NCBI GenBank assembly: GCA_029975275.1
Contig: JARKPN010000094.1
Span: 1-64,000, forward strand
DNA: 64,000 nt
Direction of reading: 5' to 3'
Origin: Geobacteraceae bacterium
GTDB lineage: Bacteria > Desulfobacterota > Desulfuromonadia > Geobacterales > Geobacteraceae
Both the position numbers and the translations under genes were made by a program. Of this stretch, positions 53,233 to 61,677 are shown piece by piece (position 1 is the stretch's first letter; every line of letters starts with the position of its first letter). Under the pieces are notes generated by a model, which saw nothing but the letters and a program-made list of their open reading frames with translations, was not told where the DNA came from and searched no databases.

Positions 53233-56200
53233 CTAATTTGGAATATATTTTGAATTCCTTATAAACGGACCTGTAAGGCCTGTTGAACCTACTTTTCGGG
53301 CTCCCATAATATCAGATGGCGATATTCCTCCTGACACTGCAATTTCGGTCTCATGTGGAAATGGACTCCTTTTTCCCAGCGACGAATTAACATCAACCGC
53401 ACCATTACCTGGACGAACAGTGTAAACATAGCCACCTTCGCCAGCAAATCCCCCTGCTGTTTTGGGTGAGGTTGAGGTTCCGACAAAAACGCTGGGGTCA
53501 TTATGTCGGGCGTAGCCTAGTAAATCTGTGTTCGTCCCTCGCGGTTTGAAACCTGTTTTAAATATCTGTGAAGGTGGTCGAGTGTCCCCCCTGAAGGTAT
53601 ATCGTGGAATATTGCTGGTGTTTTTCGAGCACCCTGCCAGTCCCCACGGATCCACCCACTGCACGGGGTCGTGCACATACCCGTGGGTGCGCAGGCCCCC
53701 TTCAAGCCCAATCGGGTCCTGGCTGAGATACTGCCCGCTGTCAGGATCATAGTACCTGTGCAGGTTGTAGTAAAGCCCGGTTTCGTCGTCTTCCCACTGA
53801 TTCTGGAATCTGAGGGTGCAGTCAACAACCGGTTCGAAGCTCCCTCCCTCCGTTTTCCGCCTGACCATCGATATCCTGCCCCACAGGCTGTGGTCGGCCT
53901 GCCAGAGGCATTCGCCGTCAGAGTCGAACAGCTCCTTGGGGGTGCCCAGGTGGTCGGTCACTATCGGATAGAATCGTGCCTCCCCGGCTTTCTCGGCCCC
54001 GAGCGTCAACGTCTCCTTGGCGATTGGGTTGAACGTTCCCGGCTCGAAGTGCCAGCGGCTGACCAGGGTCGGTCCGTTTTCGTGCGTCTTCCACTCTTCG
54101 GCAAGTGTGGCCCCCTGCCAGAGGTAGCCGATTTTGGCTTTCTCCCCTGATTTGCCCACTTGGACGCATTCCTTTTTCACCCGTCTGCCAAATGCGTCAC
54201 AGGTGTAGCGCCAGCACGCGCCATCAGGGGTCCAGGTTTCCGCGAGCCGGTCGAAGTCGTCCCAGCGGAAGTGCCAGGTCCTGGGACGAAAGCCGTTGCG
54301 GAACAGGGTCTTTGTGATGACCCTCCCCCTTCCGTCATGGGTGTAGCGGGTCATGCCGACCCTGGTTACCACGTTGCCGTCATAGTCGTGGCCGTTGCCG
54401 TTGCTACGGACTAGGTTCATCAGGGCGTCATAGTCGTATGATTCCAGGGTCTCACGCTTCCCGTGACCGACGGGACGCCGTATACCGGCTACCTGGTCGC
54501 GCGGGTCGTAAGCATAGCTTCTCGGTTCGCGTTGGCTGTCCTTGATTCCGACGAGCCGGCCCGATTTGTCCCAGCGGTAGCGGCGGGAGATCTGCCCGGC
54601 AAGCTCCAGCGCCGGGGAGAGGCGGGGCGGCAGGTATTCCTTTGTCGGAACGTCTTTCAGCCGTCCGGCGAACTGGCTTTTCAGCCTGCCGCACGCATCA
54701 AAGCTCTGAAGCAGACCGAAGGACTTTCCCGCTCCGTAACGGCGGCCCGTTTCCAGACCGAGTGCACTTCTTTTGAATTGCAGACCATGACCGTTACTTT
54801 CGGATTCGACCAGAAGTCCAAGCGGATCGAAGACATAGTTGGTTTCACCGCTGGGGCTCTTGCGGTTTATGCAGCGGCCTGCCGCATCGTAGCGATAGTC
54901 GATGACCGCGCCGTTCTGGATTTCTCTTGTCAGCCTCCCCTTCTCGTCATAGGAGAGAAGGATTTCGGTCTCGGGTTCGTCAACATTGCCGTCGAGCAGA
55001 TTGTACGTGGCCGCCCGAATCAACCGGTCCGCGTCGTCGTAGTCATAGGCGATGCGCGTCCGGGCGGTCTCGACGGCCAGGATTCGGTCCCGCTCGTCCC
55101 AGGAGAGGCGCTGCTCCACCCCGTCAGGCAGATGCTTGGCAATCACCCGGCCTGCCGGGTCCCGGGTGTAGACTGTCCGGCATCCGGCCCAGTCGGTCTC
55201 CACGACAAGCCGTCCCGCTGCGTCGTAGCTGAAGCTCCACTGTTGGCCGGAAGCGTTCGTTATCCGTTTCAGCCGGGCCGCGCCGTCGTACTCCAGGGAT
55301 GTTACGTATCCCTTGGGATCGATGTGGGTGCGCGGCAGGTCGAAGGCGCCGTGCCTGTACCCGGTGACCTGGCCTTCCGGTCCGGTATGGCTGGACAGGA
55401 GCCCTTCCCCGTCATAACTGAAGTGCTCTTCTCCGCCATCGGGATGGACGATGCGGCTTACGTCCGCGCGCGGATTGTCCGGCCCGGGTTCGTAATAGTA
55501 GCGGGTGGCATGTCCGACCGCGTCGGTTAGGGCACGCAGACGCCCCCAGGCATCATGTTCGAAACCGGTACGGTTGCCCAGCGGGTCGATGGAGGCTGCC
55601 GGGCGTCCCTTGCTGTCGTACATCCATCGGGTTTCCGCCCCGTCCGGACCGGTTTCGGAAACAAGGATGCCGCGTTCGTCATATCCGTAGCGGAAGATGG
55701 ACCCGTCCGGCTCCGTGGCCGAGACGAGATTTCCCCTCCCGTCGTAATCCCGGACGGCTGTCCCGCCGTTTGGTAGCTCAATCCGGGTGAGTTGCCCGTA
55801 TTTGTCGTAGCTGTAACGGGTGGTCCTCCCTCTGCCATCGGTTTCGGCTGTCAGGAGGCCAAAAGGGTCGTAATCGTAGCGGGTGACACGACCCAGAGGG
55901 TCGGTGGTGGATATTCTGCGCTCAAGCCCGTCCCATTCATTGACGGTTTCGTTGCCCAGCGGGTCCTGTTCGCGGACTGGGAGATTGCTTTCGTTGAACC
56001 AGATGGTGGTACGGGCTCCGACGGCATCGATGTACTCGGTCTTTCGCTCTTCTGGATGGTAAATGAACCGGTCGTTGTAGATCCCTTCCGGTGTGCGGGT
56101 GGCAATGACCCTCCCCTCGCTGTCGTATTCCAGGTCTACGGAGGTGGCACCGCTGTCCCTCCAGTGTGAGAGCCACCCTTCGCTGGTGTAGGAGTAGTGG

Positions 56201-57717
56201 AACTCGCCGTGCGACGTGCTCCAGACGTCAGTCAGGCCACCGTCGTAATCGTAGCGGTAGCAGACCAGTGGCTCCACATCCCCTTTCCGGGTGACGGTCT
56301 CAATGTACCCCTGTGGCGTCGTGCCGATGGTGAAGACCTCGCCGTCGGAATGCTCAACACGACACAGTCTGCCATTGCGGTAGATGAAGTCGATGCGGTT
56401 GGCGTTCCTGTCTTCGATGGCTGTGAGAAGGCCGATGTGAGGGCTGTTGTCCGACGGCGTAAAGATCAGGGTCTGCTGAGTCCGGCTGTCGAACAGCCTG
56501 GTGCACTCCCTGTTTCCGGTGAGGTGATAGTGAGGGGCCTTCAGGTGCCGGGCGTTGAACCGGTTCATGCTTCCCAGTGCGAACTGGAGCACTTCGCCGT
56601 CGCCGTCCTCCAGGACGGCGGTCGGTTTCTCCGGGTCGTAGACCAGCCGCTGCGACCAGTTGCAGATCCATTTGGTCCCCAGAAGCCCTTGGATGCGCTC
56701 CTTGCCGCTGTATGCTCGGGCCAGGGTGAGGGGGATGACGCCCGGATAGGCGAGGTCGGTTCGAAAGTCCACGTAGGCGCCGTCAGATGGGTCGATGGGT
56801 TCGCCGAAGAGTAACTTCCCCCATCTGGAGCTGCGGAATCTGACCGCGCTCAGGCACAAGGCCACCTCCGCAAGGGAGAGCACTGACTGCTCGAACACGG
56901 TCAGCCCGGAGTCGATGGGGCCGTACTGGACCGTGGTGGTGTCGGCGAAGACGGTCGTGCAACCTTGCTGGACCACGCCGGAGCAGGTGATTCGGTGTCC
57001 GATACGCGCAAGGGGCAGGCCGTTGACAAAGATGGTTTTGCTCCCCTCGGCGATCTCGGGCGGGGGGGAGTGTTTGTCGCAGAGGGCTTTGTCGGTTACC
57101 CGGGCGACCGGTTTCCCCTCGAAGAAGACGTCGGGTGAGCCGGTGACAATCTGTCCCGATACAGTGGCCAACTTGGAGCAGATACCGTTGATAATGCTTC
57201 CCACGAAGCTTCCCGAAAAGCCTCCGGCCAGGGCTGCAGCTGCACCCACAAGCACCGGAGCTGCGAGACCGCCGGAGGCCAAGGTGGCCCCGACGGCAAC
57301 TGCTACAATGACCCCGGCGGCGATGCCTGCCAGCAGGCCGCCGAGCGCCCCTGCAAAGGGGTGTCCGTGGGCGATCGCATGGCCGATGACGGCCGGCTGG
57401 GGACCACCCTGGGCAAGGGTCGGAGCCCCCATGATGCCTAGGACCGTATCGTCCAGAGCCAGGGCCTCGGCGAGCCTGGCGCCCGCAATGGCGCCGGCTA
57501 TGCCGGCGGCAAAAGGCGCCAGGTAACATCCGACTGCCGCGATGCCGCCGGTAGCCATGGCGTTTCCCGCTCCGCAGCCGATGGTGACGGCCGCCGCGCC
57601 CATGCTCGTACGATGCCCGGCCGTTTCGATCTTCTCCACCTGACCGGAGGTGCTTTCCCGTCTGCGCAGGGCATCCAGACGGTCCTCGGCGGTCGGCGCC
57701 GGCGCCTGGCCGCTCAT
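53233..57717 (-). CDS. PAAR-Rhs protein with C-terminal cholera-toxin-like ADP-ribosyltransferase domain
   Basis: 1494-residue T6SS effector. N-terminus: two hydrophobic, glycine-rich segments (about 41-80 and 123-175) typical of prePAAR/TMD Rhs proteins; PAAR-like spike domain (about 190-265) with ligands in CDKHSP, HRITCSG and QGC. Then the Rhs cage from about 300, with dozens of YD repeats (YDxxGR), ending in the self-cleavage signature DPIGLEGG and VDPWGL. The last 130 residues match CtxA: FRGDTRPPSQIF (Arg ~1376; CtxA YRADSRPPDEIK), VFVGTSTSPKTA (~1415), and SPFPHETEIAVSGGI with E-x-E (~1456-1458). The first Ser of the CtxA STS motif aligns with Gly. Its ATG overlaps the chaperone stop by four bases. 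Confidence 0.9.
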   Translation of the reverse strand: MSGQAPAPTAEDRLDALRRRESTSGQVEKIETAGHRTSMGAAAVTIGCGAGNAMATGGIAAVGCYLAPFAAGIAGAIAGARLAEALALDDTVLGIMGAPTLAQGGPQPAVIGHAIAHGHPFAGALGGLLAGIAAGVIVAVAVGATLASGGLAAPVLVGAAAALAGGFSGSFVGSIINGICSKLATVSGQIVTGSPDVFFEGKPVARVTDKALCDKHSPPPEIAEGSKTIFVNGLPLARIGHRITCSGVVQQGCTTVFADTTTVQYGPIDSGLTVFEQSVLSLAEVALCLSAVRFRSSRWGKLLFGEPIDPSDGAYVDFRTDLAYPGVIPLTLARAYSGKERIQGLLGTKWICNWSQRLVYDPEKPTAVLEDGDGEVLQFALGSMNRFNARHLKAPHYHLTGNRECTRLFDSRTQQTLIFTPSDNSPHIGLLTAIEDRNANRIDFIYRNGRLCRVEHSDGEVFTIGTTPQGYIETVTRKGDVEPLVCYRYDYDGGLTDVWSTSHGEFHYSYTSEGWLSHWRDSGATSVDLEYDSEGRVIATRTPEGIYNDRFIYHPEERKTEYIDAVGARTTIWFNESNLPVREQDPLGNETVNEWDGLERRISTTDPLGRVTRYDYDPFGLLTAETDGRGRTTRYSYDKYGQLTRIELPNGGTAVRDYDGRGNLVSATEPDGSIFRYGYDERGILVSETGPDGAETRWMYDSKGRPAASIDPLGNRTGFEHDAWGRLRALTDAVGHATRYYYEPGPDNPRADVSRIVHPDGGEEHFSYDGEGLLSSHTGPEGQVTGYRHGAFDLPRTHIDPKGYVTSLEYDGAARLKRITNASGQQWSFSYDAAGRLVVETDWAGCRTVYTRDPAGRVIAKHLPDGVEQRLSWDERDRILAVETARTRIAYDYDDADRLIRAATYNLLDGNVDEPETEILLSYDEKGRLTREIQNGAVIDYRYDAAGRCINRKSPSGETNYVFDPLGLLVESESNGHGLQFKRSALGLETGRRYGAGKSFGLLQSFDACGRLKSQFAGRLKDVPTKEYLPPRLSPALELAGQISRRYRWDKSGRLVGIKDSQREPRSYAYDPRDQVAGIRRPVGHGKRETLESYDYDALMNLVRSNGNGHDYDGNVVTRVGMTRYTHDGRGRVITKTLFRNGFRPRTWHFRWDDFDRLAETWTPDGACWRYTCDAFGRRVKKECVQVGKSGEKAKIGYLWQGATLAEEWKTHENGPTLVSRWHFEPGTFNPIAKETLTLGAEKAGEARFYPIVTDHLGTPKELFDSDGECLWQADHSLWGRISMVRRKTEGGSFEPVVDCTLRFQNQWEDDETGLYYNLHRYYDPDSGQYLSQDPIGLEGGLRTHGYVHDPVQWVDPWGLAGCSKNTSNIPRYTFRGDTRPPSQIFKTGFKPRGTNTDLLGYARHNDPSVFVGTSTSPKTAGGFAGEGGYVYTVRPGNGAVDVNSSLGKRSPFPHETEIAVSGGISPSDIMGARKVGSTGLTGPFIRNSKYIPN

Positions 57718-58163
57718 CTCGGCCCATCCTCTTCCATGGATTGCCGGATACCGAACCGGAAGCTCATCATGGCCGCGAGCAGGGCGTCGCGCGTCTCCTG
57801 GTTCAGGTCACCCGGAACCGTTGCCGTGAGGGTCAATACCTGGTCTCCGTTGTCGAGCACCAGGAGCATTTGATGCATCCCTGCGCCCTGGTTTTTCCAG
57901 CTGAATTCAAGGAAGCGGGCCGGTACCCGCTCCAGGCTCTCTTGATTGTCCGCAAGCAGCTCGAATCCGCTCAACTCCTTCTCCAGGCCTTTCTTCTGCT
58001 GCGTCAGGTACTCGTGGAAGCCCATCCCGGGTGGAAGCGCCTCACGGGTGACCACCAGGTTCGCGCCGGCAACAGGCAGGTGCATGGCAGCCAGCAGGTT
58101 GACGCTCCGGTCCTGCCACTCCCCTTCCAGGGTGAAGTATCCCTCCTGTATCTGGTAGTACAT
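57714..58163 (-). CDS. EagR-type chaperone (DUF1795/DcrB family) of the Rhs effector
   Basis: 149-residue protein of the DUF1795 family, which in T6SS loci binds and solubilises the transmembrane segments of PAAR-Rhs effectors before loading on VgrG. It begins YYQIQEGYFTLEGEWQDRSVN and has GMGFHEYLTQQKKGLEKEL and VLTLTATVPGD, normal for the family. No signal peptide is seen. It lies between vgrG (14 bases) and rhs (four-base overlap), the standard vgrG-eagR-rhs order. Confidence 0.88.
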   Translation of the reverse strand: MYYQIQEGYFTLEGEWQDRSVNLLAAMHLPVAGANLVVTREALPPGMGFHEYLTQQKKGLEKELSGFELLADNQESLERVPARFLEFSWKNQGAGMHQMLLVLDNGDQVLTLTATVPGDLNQETRDALLAAMMSFRFGIRQSMEEDGPR

Positions 58164-58177
58164 GGATCACCTCCTGG

Positions 58178-59905
58178 CTAAGGATTGATATGCACGGTGA
58201 TGCCCTTGATTGTGATGCCCGAGGCGTCCATGACGATGATATTTTCGCCGCAGACAAAGGTGATACTGGTTTCGGCTGTGAGGGTGATCTCCTTTGCCGT
58301 CTCCGATGACTTCCCAGTGACCATCGTGCTGCTGCTGCCGCCGATGGTCTGGCCCTTGTCATTCCTGACCACGATGTTCCAGTCCTTCTGGCTGTGCAGG
58401 AAAATCTCCTCGGACCCTTTGGCGTCATCGAAGCGGAGTTCATGGAAGCCTTCACCTTTGTGGGTCTTAGTCCTAAAGCCGCTTTGGGTGATGCTCTTCT
58501 TCAGATCGTTTATGGGCATGTTGTCGGAGTTGTAGACGCTGCCGACAATTATGGGACGGTCAGGGTCGCCGTCTATGAAATTCACCAGCACCTCGTCTCC
58601 AACGCGCGGCACGAATTGCCCTCCGCGTCCCAACCCGCCCCATGCCTGGCCAACCCTGATCCAGCAGGAACTCCGGTCGTCACGCTTGCCTTCGCGATCC
58701 CAGTGGAACTGCACCCTGACACGACCGTATTCGTCGGTATGGATCTCTTCGCCTTCAGAGCCGACCACGATTGCGGTCTGGATGCCCTTTACCGTCGGTT
58801 TTTCCGCCGTAAACGGGGGGCGGAAGGTGGTTTTCGCGGGGATGACGGTGAACGTGTTGTCATACGAGAAACCGCCGCCCGCCTGTTCCTCCAGGGCCTG
58901 GGGCTGCGAGCCAGAATGGCTCGCCTCGATGAGGAGATAGTCGCCATTCAGGCTTTTCGCTTCATGTCCGGTGAGGGTAAACCGGTACCCGGGAATAAGG
59001 CGACAGGAGGAACTGCACCCGTGCCCCTGGTTCTGCGTGGCGGTGAGCTGCTCCAGACGGGCTTCGGCGAGTCTCGCCCCTCGCTTCGGGTCAACGTGCA
59101 GGGCGGGATACTGGTAGATCTCGAAGCGGGACGGGTTTGTTCCGGTATTCTTTGCCGTCAGGTTGAGGGGCGGGTTCTTGAAGTTGAAGTTGCGGTGGGT
59201 GTAAACCCCGGGCCGCTGACGCACCGACAGGGTGAAAGAGTTGATGCTTTCCTTTTCAGGCACCAGCCCGTCATTGGAGTTGACGGTTATGGAAGGCTTT
59301 CCCTTGATGGGAACATGGACGGCCGAACTGTCGCTCATCACCAGCACGTGCTTGTCTTTGTAATGCTCAAAGAAGTAGAAGATTCCCTCTTCCTCCAGCA
59401 GCCGGGTGATGAAGTTCAGGTCGGTCTCGCCGTATTGGGTGCAGGTCCCGCGCATCCGCTCGCTGTTCTCCAGGGCGAAGCGGTGATAATTTGAATTGAT
59501 ACCCCACTCCTCCAGGACCTCCCGGACAATGTCCTGGACGTTCTTGTCCTGGAAGATGCGGTAGTTCCTACGCAGGCAGAGCTGCTGGAAGGTTGGGACT
59601 ACTTCGGCGTCATAGAGGTAGAAGCGGCCGTTTCGTCCTGCGTGCTCGAACCGGCGTATGACGCCGTGGAAGTAGCGATCCTCTCCTTTTTGGCTCCTGT
59701 CCTGGTTGACGGCTGTAAGAAGGGCATTCTTTCCTAAAAAGCCGTCTATCGATTTCATCTCCTCCGAAATGCAGCAACAGACTTCGACCGAATAGGGAAA
59801 CGAAATCCATTCATTCGCGGAGAAATTGACTACCGACATTTGTTGACCCATCCCTACGACCTGAAACAGAAGTGAAGCCGTTGATCCGATATTGGATCTG
59901 CTCAT
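58178..59905 (-). CDS. tssI: Type VI secretion tip protein VgrG
   Basis: 575-residue spike protein. gp27-like N-terminal domain (about 10-350; RYFHGVIRRFEH, RNYRIFQDKNVQDIVREVL, GETDLNFITRLLEEEGIFYFF) is followed by the gp5 OB-fold (EIHTDEYGRVRVQFHWDREG, GGQFVPRVGDEVLV, DGDPDRPIIVGSVYN) and a short beta-helical needle (about 480-575) ending TIKGITVHINP. No extra effector domain is fused. The start at 59905 follows AGGAGG by nine bases. It is flanked by cargo genes on both sides. Confidence 0.96.
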   Translation of the reverse strand: MSRSNIGSTASLLFQVVGMGQQMSVVNFSANEWISFPYSVEVCCCISEEMKSIDGFLGKNALLTAVNQDRSQKGEDRYFHGVIRRFEHAGRNGRFYLYDAEVVPTFQQLCLRRNYRIFQDKNVQDIVREVLEEWGINSNYHRFALENSERMRGTCTQYGETDLNFITRLLEEEGIFYFFEHYKDKHVLVMSDSSAVHVPIKGKPSITVNSNDGLVPEKESINSFTLSVRQRPGVYTHRNFNFKNPPLNLTAKNTGTNPSRFEIYQYPALHVDPKRGARLAEARLEQLTATQNQGHGCSSSCRLIPGYRFTLTGHEAKSLNGDYLLIEASHSGSQPQALEEQAGGGFSYDNTFTVIPAKTTFRPPFTAEKPTVKGIQTAIVVGSEGEEIHTDEYGRVRVQFHWDREGKRDDRSSCWIRVGQAWGGLGRGGQFVPRVGDEVLVNFIDGDPDRPIIVGSVYNSDNMPINDLKKSITQSGFRTKTHKGEGFHELRFDDAKGSEEIFLHSQKDWNIVVRNDKGQTIGGSSSTMVTGKSSETAKEITLTAETSITFVCGENIIVMDASGITIKGITVHINP

Positions 59906-59962
59906 AATAGGGTACCTCCTGTTCATGATATGTGATTCGCTGCCGATATTGGTTCTCCGAGT

Positions 59963-60727
59963 TCAGTCAGAATCGATCCTGAGAATCCGATACAGATGTT
60001 TGTCAATTTGGCCTGTTTTACGAAGGCTGAACATTCTTTGTATTTCCTTTACCGCTCGCTCTGTCAAACGCTCAAAGAATCCATGAGTAGGGGTTGAGGG
60101 AACATGCCTCTTAAGTGCTTCCTGCGCCTTCTTCACTTCAGGTCCCTTGTCACCCTTCTTTAATGCTTTTTTCTTTTTCGTGTTGCCGTTAATCGGTTCC
60201 AGCACCGGGTTGTTGTTGCCGCCATCTTTATGAAAATCAAGTTCAGGATTGTAATACTCTTTCTTGACACGGCGGAAGGCCTTGATCTTTCGCTTTATAC
60301 CGTAGTATATGTTCTTGCCTTCATTGTCTTTTTTTATTTCCTCATCAGTGGTAAAAACACTATTTGTTAATCGGCCTTTATTGTTTTGACCGCTCATGTG
60401 AATGAATGTACCTAGTTTGGTATTTGAATCATAACTAACAACTATTCCGATATGATTTCCAAAATTAATCATATCGCCAGGATGTGTATCCTTCAAACTT
60501 AGGTCGGTAAATTGGTCAGATATTAGATATCTTGAAGCACTTTCACGTGATATATCATAACCTGATTCTTTAAAAACATGGTAAAAATATCCAGAACAGT
60601 CAAAACCTATAATAGGCAATTTGTTATACTCTAATCCAGTTTGTTGTCCTGTGTTTTTTCCAGCAACATCAACGCGTCTAGTATTCTTGTCATCATATCG
60701 CAACGCATTTTGAACTATATCACTCAT
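59963..60727 (-). CDS. NlpC/P60 peptidase with peptidoglycan-binding domain, probable T6SS cell-wall effector
   Basis: 254-residue protein without signal peptide. The NlpC/P60 fold has Cys44 in FDCSGYFYHV, His92 in NHIGIVVSYD and His110 in TFIHMSG as the likely catalytic residues. The C-terminal PG_binding_1-like domain (about 185-245; LKKGDKGPEVKKAQEALKR, TERAVKEIQRMF) would hold it on the wall. This fits delivery to the target periplasm through the T6SS and cleavage of stem peptides. It starts two bases after the upstream secreted gene and lies 57 bases before vgrG. The gene is AT-rich compared with vgrG. Confidence 0.82.
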   Translation of the reverse strand: MSDIVQNALRYDDKNTRRVDVAGKNTGQQTGLEYNKLPIIGFDCSGYFYHVFKESGYDISRESASRYLISDQFTDLSLKDTHPGDMINFGNHIGIVVSYDSNTKLGTFIHMSGQNNKGRLTNSVFTTDEEIKKDNEGKNIYYGIKRKIKAFRRVKKEYYNPELDFHKDGGNNNPVLEPINGNTKKKKALKKGDKGPEVKKAQEALKRHVPSTPTHGFFERLTERAVKEIQRMFSLRKTGQIDKHLYRILRIDSD

Positions 60728-60729
60728 AG

Positions 60730-61641
60730 TTAATTATCCTCAGCAGTCTCGAGTACTTTCAAAATATGTTTTGTGTGCCTTAGGCGATCCAAATTTATCC
60801 GACATCTCTCGTTTTTATTTTCTTCCAAATCAAAAGTATTATCATTATTTAGATTTCCATCACAAATATCTTTTCTTTTTTCAAATGTTTTCAACATTTC
60901 TCTATATATTTCAATTTCATTATCAACATAGCTCATTTCTACTGGAATTGAATCCTTGGATATCAACCAGTTACCTCCTTTCTTAACAACTCTAATTTCA
61001 AACACCCATATTCTTTTATTTTTAGGTACGATATAAACATTCGGTTTTTTTTCTAATATTTCTACTGCGACCTGACCATTGTCAAATGCATAATTTATGA
61101 ACGCGATAGAATCAGACAAATTAAACCGTGAAAAAATTTTTGTATTATCATCAAAAATACTAACAACATTAGCCCTCCAGTCGCAGTAATTTAACTGTTT
61201 ATTCCTATAATTTTGAACAGGATTGCTATTTTTTGGCGTGCACCCAATTAACCTAATTGCACTAACCTCTAGTTTCAATTTAACAATGGCTTCTTTTGGC
61301 GATACATTACTTTTACCAGCAATATTATATGATTTAATTAACAAGCATTGACTGCTGTCTGATACAGTTCCACTCTCAGTTAGAGCCCAATATAACGGTA
61401 AACGTTCACTATCTTCTCTACTTGCATCTTTGCCGAGATCAGCAAGCTCTATAAAGTTGATAACAACATACTCAGGTGACTTCGATGAATATTTTTTATA
61501 ATATTTGCTGAAATTATATTTATATATATTAGCTGCACAGCCTTCTTTTGGACTAACTGTCAAAATAGTTAAAATAATACATACAATAATTAAGATATAG
61601 CATGACATAACATAGATAGTATTTTGACTATTTTTTATCAT
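60730..61641 (-). CDS. Secreted protein, candidate periplasmic immunity to the NlpC/P60 effector
   Basis: 303 residues, very AT-rich. The N-terminus has a hydrophobic segment (about residues 10-32) ending SPKEGCAANIY, probably a signal peptide (signal peptidase I after GCAA) or membrane anchor. The mature part is mixed alpha/beta with four or more cysteines and has no recognised domain (AFDNGQVAVEILEKKPNVY; VFEIRVVKKGGNWLISKDS; YREMLKTFEKRKDICDGNL). Periplasmic location is what a cell needs to block a peptidoglycan hydrolase, and the gene precedes the effector with a two-base gap. The immunity role is inference. An adaptor or accessory protein is possible. Confidence 0.65.
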   Translation of the reverse strand: MIKNSQNTIYVMSCYILIIVCIILTILTVSPKEGCAANIYKYNFSKYYKKYSSKSPEYVVINFIELADLGKDASREDSERLPLYWALTESGTVSDSSQCLLIKSYNIAGKSNVSPKEAIVKLKLEVSAIRLIGCTPKNSNPVQNYRNKQLNYCDWRANVVSIFDDNTKIFSRFNLSDSIAFINYAFDNGQVAVEILEKKPNVYIVPKNKRIWVFEIRVVKKGGNWLISKDSIPVEMSYVDNEIEIYREMLKTFEKRKDICDGNLNNDNTFDLEENKNERCRINLDRLRHTKHILKVLETAEDN

Positions 61642-61677
61642 GTTAATGTTTCTCCTTAGTCACTATGTAACGCGTAT

